Shown: positions 12,736-24,059 of the stretch, piece after piece
Numbering within the stretch: the stretch's first letter is position 1
How the letters are laid out: each line of letters starts with the position of its first letter
Assembly: GCF_958298935.1 (NCBI RefSeq)
Contig: NC_084921.1
Coordinates: 38,473,001-38,537,000 of the forward strand
Direction of reading: 5' to 3'
Source of the DNA: Phragmites australis
Taxonomy: Eukaryota > Streptophyta > Magnoliopsida > Poales > Poaceae
Length of the DNA: 64,000 nt
The notes under the pieces: model-generated
Databases searched by the model: none
What the model was told of the DNA's origin: nothing
The model's input: the letters and a program-made list of their open reading frames with translations, nothing else
Made by a program: the position numbers and the translations under genes

Positions 12736-13192
12736 CTACTATTACTGTAGAAACATCTTTCATCGTCGGCTCCAAAACCTTTTTCACTGTCAGTTTTGGA
12801 GCAAATAGTGAGTAACAGGTAGTGATAGTCGAGAACTATCACTGCTGGCTTGGTGAACCAATAGTGAAGGGGGTTACCATTACTGGCTAAAAGATTTAGT
12901 CGGCAGCGATACCCAAGGTATCATTACCGGCTGAAGCCTTCGGTCGGCAGTGGTTCGCTGGAATCATTGCCGGCTGAAGGTTTCAGTCGGCAGTGTTTTC
13001 CTTCTCCTCCCTCCTCGGTCCTCCCTGTTCTGTCTCTCTCTCATCGATCTCTTTGTCTCTCTCTTAATACATGCATACAATGATACATATATTTACTGTA
13101 AATCAATAGTAAAAGCACATTCATTAATACATAGTAATGAACACATATTACAAGTCAGACATAGATAAACACACATATATACATAATAGTCC

Positions 13193-16100
13193 TCACAGGT
13201 CACCCCTTGAAAAGTCGGTCGAGTTGAGCCAGTCCAATATCCCTCTACCTCTCCCGCGATGAGGATCGCGTCTCCGCATTGACGACTGATGGTGTGTGTA
13301 TGTCCGGGGAAGCCAGGAGGCCGATGGTGGTGGAGCGGAGGACCCAGCCACACCTGATCGACCGCAGCGTCGCCTATGCTCTAGGCTCGTCGGCGTGTCA
13401 AAGACATCGAAGTATGACGCCTGAACGCCTCTACGGTTTGAGCTTTCAGCCTCCTCCATATCACATTGACTAGCCACCCTCTTGTCCTCCTCCTCCTCAT
13501 AGGCACGCTTAAGGGATGCTGCTTCTTGCTCCTTCGCAGTGCATAGCTGATGAGCTAGCCTCTCATCCTCCTCCTCTTGGACACGCTTACGGGACACTGC
13601 TTCTTACTCCTTCGCAGTGCACAACTAACGGGCTAGCCTCTTATCCTCCTCCTAGGCACGCTTACTAGCCACTGCTTCTTGCTCCTCCTTCGCATCATCA
13701 TTGGAAGGCCATTCTATCGAAGAGTCATTCGACTATACCAACTTCACATCATACATAGTAATTCATGTCATTCATTAATAAATAGTAATTAATATCATTC
13801 ATTAATATTGTGTCAATTGGTGAAATATAATACATTGTCAAGCCCCTTGGTAGCCTTCCTCCTTATCTCATACTCTCTACTAAAAGGTATGTTGTCATCT
13901 GAAGGTCTCTCATGCGTGCACGACATGATCGGTTCATGAAAGTCGTCGTTTGGGTTGATAACATGTTCCAAGAAGAACCTGGTCATCTGTTCTTGAAGGG
14001 CATGTATTTCTATAGGTTGTAACGCATTTGTGCGTAGTTTGGAGTGCTATGTTTGAAGAATCAAAGAATTAGTCCTTGAACACGTGTAGAAATTTAACAA
14101 ATACGTCAATATGTTATTTCATACCTCAAGATCATTGAACCTAACAATGTCTCCATCTGGGTTGAATGCATGCATGATAGTAAGAACATAAAATACACAG
14201 AGATTGTTGTCGGGTGGCTGCCTCATACACTTCAAGAGAAAAAGGATTCATCAGTGGAGTGAATTAAATCTTTTTATTCAGTAGGAAATGCAAGACATGA
14301 ATATGGATTGTATACCAAAAAATCGGTTCTTACATCATACCGCTTCCTAAATGGAAAGTGGATAACACTCTTTTTGCGGTATCTTGTGTACGCCCTGTAC
14401 ATGAATATGAATACCAATTAAACTTAGATGCGATCATCAAGAATATTAAATGATCAAATTAACCTATTTAGCATGTCGATGAGGTGTTAGTAAATTGTCT
14501 TATCTCTCTTTTGTGAGTCCAAGATAATGATCTTGTTCAAGTCTGGGTGGATGACAAAAAGGATCCAATGAAAACTACAGAATATGTTATCATAGCAAAT
14601 TAGTACTAGAATCGAGTTGTCGATAAAATGAGAATGCCCTGGCGTGCAAATACGTACTCATAGTTGTAGGGTAAGAGTATGAATTTCTTGTATTGGTGAT
14701 GAAGCAGACACTTCAATAAGTAGTCCTCGGTGAAATCTGAATTCTTCGTTACAAGTTTCTAGTTCACAAGCCCAGGATCGATGAATCCTACTTTCTTATC
14801 TAAGTTAGCTATGCAATTTTAAGGTACAAGATCATATAACGTGAATTATATACATAAGTCACTTACAGAGTCCACCCTCTAACTATAGCCACATCAAGGG
14901 TATCTTCCTTGTACAGTTCATACAAGTGCAAGAATTCCAACCAGAAGAAGTCGTCCCCGTTGAGGAAATATTCATCTCTGTATCTTACGGGGAATGCCTG
15001 AAAACCCTGCCAGGATTTCTCCAAGTACCACTGATGTAATCGACGTATTTGAGCTATAAGGTTTCTTTTTATATCTGGTTTGACCAAAGGTTTGCTCAAC
15101 TCAAATAGTCATGTAGCATCCAACTTTGATATATCCACTCCACAGTAAGCTGTGTTAGTTCCTCTGCTGTTATTCTTGAATCAGCTAGGAAGCCTGCAAT
15201 GCTTAGAGCGTCCTTAATGAGTAGGCCTGGTTTGCTCTTGGCTGCTTCTTGCTGACATGTTCATAATCAGTCGGTGGCTCAGTTGAAGCCACCCCTGACT
15301 GTTTAGCTTTGGTCATTTTCATGAAAAAATTCAAGGCATCTTCAGGCAGAACAGGCTTCGGTGGGGGTGGTGGAGAATGGAAATGAGATGTGACACTGGC
15401 GTCCATAATTTTTTTGGTTTCTTCAACAGCGAGTGAATAGACATCCTTGGGTTCTGCCAACTTCTTACATACCACTGACTTCTTAGATGATGTTGTCTGC
15501 TTGGATGTTGCAGAACTTGATCTTGTTTTTCGAGCTGATGGATGGCTTCTTGATGGTGCTGGCTTCTTGAGCGATGGACTTCTTCGAGGCGATGTCTGAG
15601 GAGGTTGACTTCTTCTGGGAGATGGCTAAGGAGAGGGAGATCTTTGAGGCGACGGCGGCCCAAGGTGTAGTAGAGAGTAGAGATTCTCTGGAGTTGTCCC
15701 TGGTGGAAACACTATATAGATCTTCTCTCACGCGATGAATGTGTGCTAGTTCTCTCCTATAGTGTTTGCCCCCCTCCTTTGCAGGGTAGTCCACCTCAAC
15801 ATGGCGGTATTGATCAACTGTCTCGTCTACTTTGACCACGGCATAGCCCCCCGGTATCGAACATCCGTGCAAACATTTATGGGAGCCATGGGAATAAGCC
15901 ACGCCGAAAGTCACTTTGATGGTAATGTTCCTAGCACCAATGTGTAGTTTACATGGTGTTCGTGCTGTGATGAGATCCACAAGATAAGTGATGGAGTCAG
16001 CTCCCGAAACTCTCATGGATGCACAACTACTCCAACGACCATCGGGGCTGGAGCGCGTAACATTAGGAGACGCTATTGGCCATTCCTGTTTGCTCACAAT

Positions 16101-17536
16101 GGCACCTCATTCACGCACGAGGGCTTGTCGTACTACTTGTGCTATTTTTTCTTCTGTATGTTCCCTCTTCTGTTTTTAGCACTTGCTCAAGCATTTTCAT
16201 CATCCTAGCTTATTCTGCCTCTCGCTCTGGTTGGGATCTCTTTCGACTCTTGTAGCTGTCAACGTCACCTGGGCATCCATATTTCCAACCCATCACCCTA
16301 ACGCCTCGTGTGTGACCACCGTGCTTCTATCTTTGCAAGGCCAAGGTGAGCTCATCCCTATTCCTATCTAGCTTGAAAGAGCCTTATGCAAACTGCTCGT
16401 GGGCTTCTGCAAGCTTTTTTGTAAGATCTTGTGTCCCTTTCTGATCTTTGGAGATCATAAAGGATAAGCTTCCATCAAATGAGTAAGAAGCACCCCTCCT
16501 AAAAAGGAAGTGTGTCGATCGTTCGCTCCAGCCCTCCATCTCAGGCGTGACACCTCTCTCTAGCATTTCATCTAGCTGTTGTTGTCACTGCCTTTCTTTC
16601 ATCACGTACCCATGACTACTAACTTTGTGGGGGTACATGTTCTTCTTCGAGTTTGCTTTGTTCACCCCACTCAACCTCTGTGCTTCTTCCGGCAACTTGT
16701 ACTCCGCAAAGGCTTACCAATGATCTTCCAGTTGCAGCCATTTGCGGAAATCTGGTGTTGTACCTTTCTATACATACATTCTAATTAGTGTTCCATTCCA
16801 GTTCTTAAATGAAAGGTTCGTGATCATTAGCATCTTATGCTTGACTACTTCCATATCTGTCTCTTCAGGGAAGTCGAACTTCTCTAATATCTTGAGCAAC
16901 AAGATGTCTTTCTTGATCGAGCAGGAACCACATGCGGATCACCTCATTCACTAGTCCACAATATGTAGCTGATGGGCACGTGATCTTTAACAGCAATCTC
17001 ACAGACTGACTTGTATGGCCCTAGAACTCTCTCAGTATAGTTGGCTCCCCTGCTGGTGAGACCTCCGTGATCACAAATTGTCACGTATGCATCTTCGAGG
17101 GACCTCAAACACGATGTCGCTTCTGGGATTTCTCATTGTCGTGACCCTCCAGAGTATCAAGCATCTGCGTATAAGTGAAAAAACTATTGAGAACGTATAT
17201 GATAATATGTAGAACAAATGCATTCATCTACTTATGGATTACCTCATCGCCTCCACAAGTGTCTGTTTGGTCTAGGTTGAGGTAGTGGCTCGGGCTACCT
17301 TCTTCAATTCTTGACGGCGATACTACATCTCCTTCTAGCACCTGGGCTGGATCGGCGGTTGGTGATGCCATCCCTTCCTGAGAGTTCTGCATACGATGAC
17401 GACTAGCGGTTGAGTATTCTACATACAAAGAGTAGAGAAAGGAGGGAGATAGAGATAAAGCCGATGAGGGAGAGAGGGAGGTTGTCGAAAGAGTGAGATA
17501 ACTATGAAGGAGTCGATAGATAGAATGCATACACAT
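13193..17536 (-). pseudogene. CACTA-borne protein with DUF8039-like and C48 (Ulp1-like) protease domains, decayed
   Basis: Read from high to low coordinates, a leader ORF (MQNSQEGMASPTADP, near 17385) is followed by broken frames at about 16100-17150 that resemble the plant En/Spm-associated transposase region. A long frame at 15483-16097 has a DUF8039-like pattern (CKLHIG, HGCSIPGGYAVVKVDE) and an S/K-rich tail. A pre-protease exon is at 14863-15099 (WYLEKSWQGFQAFPVRYRDE). The C48 core follows: HWILFVIHPDLN with His at 14568-14570, ILDSQKRDKT with Asp at 14517-14519, then QPPDNNLC with Gln at 14218-14220 and Cys at 14196-14198. All catalytic residues of an Ulp1-type cysteine protease are therefore present. 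Stops between segments are partly introns, but several are true breaks (for example one inside DKTIY-HLID). The C-terminus has Glu/Lys/Arg-rich repeats. It probably served the transposon rather than host SUMO processing. Confidence 0.7.
13470..13700 (-). repeat. Three tandem units encoding a charged coiled-coil repeat
   Basis: Units start at 13470, 13555 and 13633 (about 85, 78 and 68 bp), each beginning CTAGCC on the plus strand. On the minus strand they encode variants of RLAHQLCTAKEQEAASLKRA followed by an E-rich run, which suggests a coiled coil. The unit nearest the protease (third) carries a stop codon, so the repeat array is partly decayed. Confidence 0.75.
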
Positions 17537-17540
17537 ACAA

Positions 17541-18296
17541 TCTTGTAAATAAGTACGTTACGACCATATTTAACAAAAAAAAAAGTCACATCTTACATAG
17601 CAAAATAGGCATAAAGGTACTGATAGTTGACACATTGATCTTACAAGTCACATCATTTTATATAGCACAATAATGATGATTACAACTAGAACAAGGATTA
17701 TGACATCTTTACACGTGAAATCATACTTCTTCTTATTTTCAAAGTTAGCCAACTTTAGCTTGACTTGGATGACTTAACTGTTGTATGCCGCAACAGCTTC
17801 ATGTTTGGACTTGTATCCTTTGTAACATGCTCCTTTGAATCCATTAATTTGTACATGGCATTCCTCCCAACTATAGAACACTCCACTTTGACAACCACGA
17901 TGAACAACATACCATGTCATAGCAGTCCTAAATTTCAGATAGTATGCAAAAATGATATACTACAAACCACACTAACACTAAAGAATGTTCTTGCAAAAAA
18001 CTATTAGGCACAGTGGCTCTAGCAAATGACCTTATTATGACTTCATTACTGATTACCTGTTCAGAGAGAAAGCATTATTCTCAAGTCAGCATTTATGTGC
18101 TAGCCCTACTAGTTCAGAGAGCAGAGACGAGTAGGACGCCCTATATGAGGTTAGACCTTAGCATGATTAAACCCAGGCTACAAGGATATGGATCAACAAT
18201 ACATCAAGATAGAGACAATGCAATTCAACATAGGATCTACCCATCAAAACCCAACATTGACTTCCTATACATGCAAACCTATACATAAGCATAATT
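17541..18296. other. Intergenic or element-flanking stretch, nothing recognised
   Basis: AT-rich DNA without recognisable protein domains, terminal repeats or RNA genes. It may include the missing right end of the second CACTA element, but I cannot see a terminus. Confidence 0.4.
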
Positions 18297-18396
18297 TATC
18301 AATATTTAGACTTCATTCAATACGACAAAGGTGCAATATGATAGATTATCAATATTTAGACTTCATTCAATACGACAAAGATGCAATATGATAGAT
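18297..18396. repeat. Two tandem copies of a 50-bp unit
   Basis: The unit beginning TATCAATATTTAGACTTCAT at 18297-18346 is repeated at 18347-18396 with one mismatch (G to A). It is non-coding and looks like a local slippage or unequal-exchange duplication. Confidence 0.95.
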
Positions 18397-18614
18397 GCTT
18401 ACCATGCTGCCCTAGATCAGAAAGGTGGGGTGCCTCCAGATTGTCCTCGCTCGTCGGAATCGTCAGATCGGCGTTCTCTAAAAGAATAACACGTGTAATG
18501 CCATGAGTATGAATGAAATGCCACAATGCATGCCATAAGATGCGCAAAACATGTTAAAATTGCAAACATGCTAGCTAGAACAAAATTGGGATTTAAACCA
18601 ATTTGAAAAGTTGC

Positions 18615-19368
18615 CAAAAGTGCGGAACCTCCGGACATATGCGGATTATCCGCAAAATTATATGGAACATCCGAACATTGCGCAACTCAGGGATTCTTCG
18701 GACTATCCGGAGATTTCTCCGGACCTTCCACATTTATGCGGACCTTCCGGACATTTTTTCGGACACTCCGGACATTGACAGGAAATGTGTTTTCGCCGAT
18801 TCGTTGATCGATTCAACTTGAACACTAGACACACTCTACCTAAACATGGTCATACACTATATAAGGGGTTTAGATTCAATTAATTACGAAATGTTAAAGA
18901 TTGAAACCATTTTAATAACTCATTAAACCTCAGCGCGTATTTCATTAACCAACGGAATTCAAATACTTATCTCATGGCTCATAATATTTTTAATGTGTAG
19001 AGCATATTAATACAAGTCTAACAAAAGTGGTTTCTTAATTTTAGGACATGGCAACAACTAACCGTGACCTAAACAAGCCAAAACACATTTAATTAACTCA
19101 CTAATTCTCAAAAATATTTTCTGGACTTCCAACATTTTTAACACGTAGTTCACACTCATACAAAGTTAACACAACTGGTCTCACATCGTTTGGAGTTCGG
19201 TTGAATTAATTATGAATTTTACAAGCCTCAACGCGCCAGATAAATAGTAACTGCGGACCCTCTGCACTTTTATGTGGAACCTCCGCATTTTTGCGGACTA
19301 TCCGCACTTTTTCACGGTGGTTCTGGGGTTCTGGAATGCGGAACCTCTGAACAATTTTTCAGAGGTTA
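18615..19368. repeat. Degenerate CGGA / TCCG motif arrays in AT-rich DNA
   Basis: Between 18615 and 18785, short palindrome-rich words such as CTCCGGACAT, GCGGATTATCCGC, CGGACTATCCGGA and ACTCCGGACATT recur every 15-30 bp. A second cluster of the same type occupies 19246-19365 (GCGGACTATCCGCA, GCGGAACCTCTG). The arrays resemble non-coding repeats seen inside grass LTR retrotransposons, but no LTR or coding domain is visible. The second cluster stops exactly where the large duplication begins. Confidence 0.55.
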
Positions 19369-20305
19369 CTGACGACTGACTAAATGTTTGAGATCATAGC
19401 CTCAAGTAATCAGTTTTCTTGAGCAGAAGATGCACAATCTCATGTATTTCAGAGGTTTTTAGACAATCCTCACAAAACCACCGTAGGGCGTATTTGGTTC
19501 CTCAGATCTTCTCATCTTGGCCCAATTGATGTGTAGAATTCTGAAAAAAAAAAGTCCGTTGAGTTGCATCTATTATTACAGTATGATTTAGTGGGTGCAA
19601 ATATACTACCTCATCTTGACGCGGAAGTGAAGAGTTTTACTCCGCAGCCTTACTTGGATATAGACATGTAGAAGGATTCACTTCTCAGGATCATAAAATC
19701 AATTTTATATAAGTAACTAATCACAATCTCATCCACTCATACGGTATCAGATTCAGTCAACCAAATATAAACTTAGCTCAGTCTGTTTAGATAAATACAA
19801 CCAATCAAACACTTTTCTTTTTAACAAATTAACTCTTCTCAACCTATTTCTCTACACGATACAGCTCAACCATAGCACAATCTATATCAGATTTGGTCAC
19901 GCATAGTCGTAAAACTGAGAGACTGGTGCAGGAGAAGCACATTAGTAGAAGCACAAGACGAGACAATGTGAAGCGCAATGGATGCACTGAGAAAAGTCGA
20001 TGGCGTTGGATCAGCGTAATATGTATTTCTCCGTTGCAAAGTACAGACATTTCAACTAGTAACCATGGAAACATATGGCTTTATGAAATATATGTACGTT
20101 TTTCCTTGATTGAATGCCATTGTACACGAGTAAATAAGGACATTGTTCGGGAGTCAGCTAGTAAAAGGGGAAGTCGTTATCTTAAAAAAAACAAGTAAAA
20201 GGATAAGTGGCGTCCTCGGACACGAAACAAAAATACTCGAGGGTGTATATGCAAAGAGTTGCATACCGCAGAATCGCAGATCCACAGCTCGAACTGACCA
20301 GGAAG

Positions 20306-22523
20306 ATGGCGGCGGCGGGCGGAGGGGTCTCCGGCGACATCCCGATCTTCCACGCGGAGAACCTCATCAGTAACGTCAAATCCATCAACTACAGGTTCCT
20401 CCCGTCCTTTTCTCCCTTAAAAAAATTGGTTTCCTAATCTGATCTGATCTGGTCAGTAGGCTTATCTAGGTTTCGTTTGATTTCGATTTCGATTTTGCGC
20501 GACCTGAAAGTCTCATCCTACTGCCAAGATCTTGCTGCTTTATGTTTAGAGGCAAGTTCGTAACTTGGATTCTCAGTGTAGGATCAAATTATTAACTACA
20601 TGTTGCTGATTGACAGGGCAAGGATAAAAATATTTTTGGCACTAGAATTATGATTAGAACTACAGAAGTCACTGTATTTGGTACTGCAATTGGAAGAAGT
20701 GGCAACGAGACTGTTGGAGTGGGATTTCTCAATCAACTGTTCAAACATGCAATTTTGAAGTGTTACGAAAAGCAAACTTTTGAGCATTTTTATCTATTAC
20801 CAGTTCTTTCGAGTTAAACCGCTTTGCTGGGGTCTGAAGTTGTACTCGCAGTGTTCTGTTGGCAAATAGATGAAGTTCGTTGTTTTGTGACTGAGACTCC
20901 GACCCTTGCTTCATTTAGCTGAACTGAGAAGTAGTATACCAGAAAAATAAGCAAAAGAGAGCGGTCGAGTGTAACCATTTATTTAGGTTGAATTGAGAAA
21001 TAGATTAAAAAAATGAGCAAAGGAGAGGAGTTGAGTGGTACCATGTGTCCATATGCGTCTCATGTGCTATACCACAAGACATTTTGGCTTGATCCTCCGA
21101 ACATAGGTTCAAATCTGTAGTTTTGTCATACCTATGCTAGGATCTACTCAATTGTAGTGATAAGTGGACACTCTGCAACACCCTTAGTGGGCTTCATTCA
21201 CCGCCTAAAAGTTCTGAAAGTTTTGAAGTGAGGGCATTCTTTTCTACTTCCTGCCCAACTAGATACTGATTGAATACATGTCCATTGTTATCAGTCTTTC
21301 CATAACCTCATCTGGCGTTATCCATATAATTTTTTTTTACTCATTCACACCAATGCACCAAGCTGACTTGAGGAAATTTTCTGTGCCTTGCAGCCGGACA
21401 TTCTTGTCTATCATTAGTGGAGTTGTTGCTGGAATCTGGGGGTTTACAGGCTTGATGGGATTTGTGTTATACTTTCTTGTGATGATGGTTGCATCTCTCG
21501 GGCTTTTGGTGAAGGCCAAATTTTCGGTTCATACCTACTTTGACAGTTGGAAAAGGATTATGATTGAAGGAGTCCTTGGGGGCCTTATGGTAAGCCTTAT
21601 TGGAGCTGTGAAAAACTAGTAGAAATTTATTACATACCTTTATCATTCAGTAGAAGTTCAAGAACATAGTAAGCATGTCAAGACCATGCAGTGCCATTTA
21701 TGTGGATTTTATATTTCTGATGTGTTTATCAATATTTTACATTGTTGAGTAGCATGGAAGCATGTCTAGGATTTTGGAAGCCATCGAAGCTAGAACACTC
21801 TATTACCTTTCCCCTGAAATGACTATTACTTCTACCCAGCTGTTAAAAGTCTTGAAGCTAGGGATAGTATGGCATCAACAAGGTTTACCTCGTTGTCAGA
21901 GGCAATTGCTAGGTTTTCAGTATGGTGATAAAACCCAAAATTTAGTTGGAACAAGCATCAACTTTGCATATTTGCTTCTATTCTGACTTCTGAGTAATTT
22001 CTAATGATTAGCTTTGCCTGATTGTGTTTTTTTGATAATGTTGTAACATGTTTTTCTTTGTATTTTGCAGTCCTTTGTGCTGTTTTGGACGTATCCTTGA
22101 TATTTTAAGCCTGTTCTAACTTCTAAATATATTCCTCTAATTGCATTGTTTGCTGTATGTGTGGGTTGATAGGCTTAATTTGGTTTCTGGTACGCAGTCC
22201 CAGGCGTCCAGCATCATTTAAATTAACTTAAACAGCTTAATTGATAAGGTGTAATTGTGTAGGGACTTGACAAATGACAAATCCTACATAGCACGGACAT
22301 AAAGTATTGTGAGATTATACTTTTGTAGGCACTTTGCCTAAGGATGTCTACGATGCATTGTGGTGTGTGATGTAGTTCATTGTGCTTCTTTTGCATATGA
22401 TAAAAACATGCAATTATTTCCCCAATTTTCTTATGGCTTTAAATAGCTATACTGTCAACTTTTGTGCTCGAGTTCATCCTTGACATGAGCAGATTTGCCT
22501 ATGATATTGTCCACATCTTCTGA
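20306..22523 (+). CDS. EMC6: EMC6, ER membrane protein complex subunit 6 (copy A, four exons)
   Basis: EMC6 is a small multi-pass core subunit of the ER membrane protein complex, which inserts transmembrane helices of client proteins into the ER membrane. The coding exons are 20306-20394, 21394-21589, 22071-22090 and 22493-22523, all with GT donors and AG acceptors and phases that join without a shift. The product is 111 residues, close to the family's usual 110-120. Family hallmarks are FHAENLISN (15-23), SRTFLSIISG (30-39), GFTGLMGFVLYFL (46-58), YFDSW (near 80), GGLMSFVLFW (92-101) and the C-terminal FAYDIVHIF. Three hydrophobic segments are visible. The start is the first ATG of the GC-rich first exon, in GGAAGATGGCGGCGG context. 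If intron 3 is read through, translation ends early as WTYP-stop, so automated models could miss the 20-nt third exon. The open frame is intact and the gene is probably functional. No convincing TATA box is seen; an AATAAG-like signal lies near 22712. Confidence 0.93.
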
Positions 22524-24059
22524 TGGATGAAGCAAAGATCTCTTGGAAGGACTGAGGAACCGTGGAGTCCCCTTACGAGACTAAATTGATGTGTAGTTGC
22601 ACCAACTCTGGGGACTATGCTCTTTCTTGTTCATTTCTGTTGTACCAGTTGCGAGATTAAAAACTCTGGTTCATAGACTGATGTAGCAATTGTTGTACAA
22701 AATGTGATAATAAGAGCATGGACACAATCCCACATATAAAAATAAAATAGCTTGACAGCTCATATTTAACGAACATGATCTTACATGAAAGTGCCAACAG
22801 TTTAGAAGAAAAGACACCATTCATCATGGAAAATAATGAACTGAACAGAAAGTAGTTACAAAAATTATTCTTAGATGGTTCTTAACATCTGGCCCAGAAT
22901 AACTAAAATCCTGCTCCCAAGCTGTTCATTCGGCACATAAAAACTGGGCAAGAATCTACAAAGCAGCATACCAACAGGGCAAGAATGACAATTACTGAAC
23001 CATCAAGTTCTATTGCTCTTTAATATATCAAACAAAATAGGATTAACCTGAACCAAAGATTATATCAGCACTAGTCCAGGGATCAAAGCTAACAGGGAGT
23101 ACTGAGAACAAGAGTCCCAAAAATTGGTATACAGACCGATGAGAGAGCACCAAATCACAACCTTCAGCAACTGCCTATGCCAATCAAGCTATCAGAGAAC
23201 TACACAGATCTACATATATTGTACTCAGATAACAAGCCTAGTTTCAGTGCATTTAATCATCACCGATCATTAAAGCACATACAACCATATTGTTTAGAAC
23301 AAGGGAGGAGATAAAAGAATCACAGAGAAACTCAAAAGTCGTAGATCTAGAAATCCTATCGCCCGTCGTTGCCGCTGGTGAGAAGGAGAATGGAGATACA
23401 AAGCCTCTCAACACTATGACTACACGTGTGGGAGAGTCTTAGCTGTGCAGCTCCAGCCACCAACAACTTCTTCCTAGCACCAAGCGCACTAATCAAGCAC
23501 GAGACGACCTCGGGCTCAATCTCGCTATTGCGAACCAAGAAGGAACAGAGGGGAAAGGAAAAATGCGATTCAATTTCTGCCCACCGATGAGAGGAGGGGA
23601 AGTAGATAAAAGGGAAGCTCCCCATGCACACACGTCGAGGCTGGCGATTTTCATCTCCAAATCGCATGCGCCATCCCCTCCAATCGAGTGGCCCAGGGCG
23701 GATCCTACGGCTAGCAACGACTCCAGTCACGCCACAGAGCCCCCCCCCCCCACGGACGTGCGAAGGACTCGAGCATGGCTGTTTCACCGCTGCCACTGAG
23801 CCTCCGACCAGGTGCTCCCAATCCCCATTCTCAATCGGTGCCTGAGCTCCAAACCCTAGCAGCTAGTTGCTATTTTTGTTGGGCGATTGCAGGCCTGAGC
23901 CAAGCAAAGAAAGAAAAAGGCCCAGCCAGATTGCTACGATTTGGCCCACAAATGAAATTTTCTCATATTAAAATTTCTGAAATATACATTCCCCACCAAA
24001 TTTTAATGTTGGAAGTATCCGATCTTATATACATAATTTGAGTAGAGTGTACCTTCCGG
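22524..24059. other. EMC6 3' flank and unassigned sequence
   Basis: The first 200-250 bp are probably the EMC6 3' UTR. 22740-23340 is AT-rich with no coding signal. 23350-23900 is GC-richer and open on the minus strand. A minus-strand CTAGGGTTTGG motif near 23865 is typical of plant 5' leaders, but the open frame below it begins without an ATG and matches no family I know. A C12 run at 23741-23752 is shortened to C10 in copy B and shifts that frame, which argues against a conserved protein. Confidence 0.45.

Larger units (their letters stand above)
12736..17540 (-). mobile_element. Second CACTA-type element carrying a C48-protease gene
   Basis: The left end is a degenerate terminus, CTACTATTACTGTAGAAAC from 12736. 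It is followed by a subterminal array at about 12770-12995 in which variants of CCGGCTGAAG and its complement and CGGCAGTG recur. A large minus-strand coding region then runs from about 17540 down to 13190. No matching right-hand terminus was found beyond 17540, so that end is unresolved and may extend further or be lost. The combination of subterminal repeats and a plant Ptta/En/Spm-type protein supports CACTA. Confidence 0.65.

Noticed and set aside
23356..23796. 146-codon minus-strand frame near a plant-leader-like CTAGGGTTTGG motif
   Set aside because: It starts with GTG rather than ATG, has no recognisable domain, and its frame is altered by the C12/C10 difference in the second copy.
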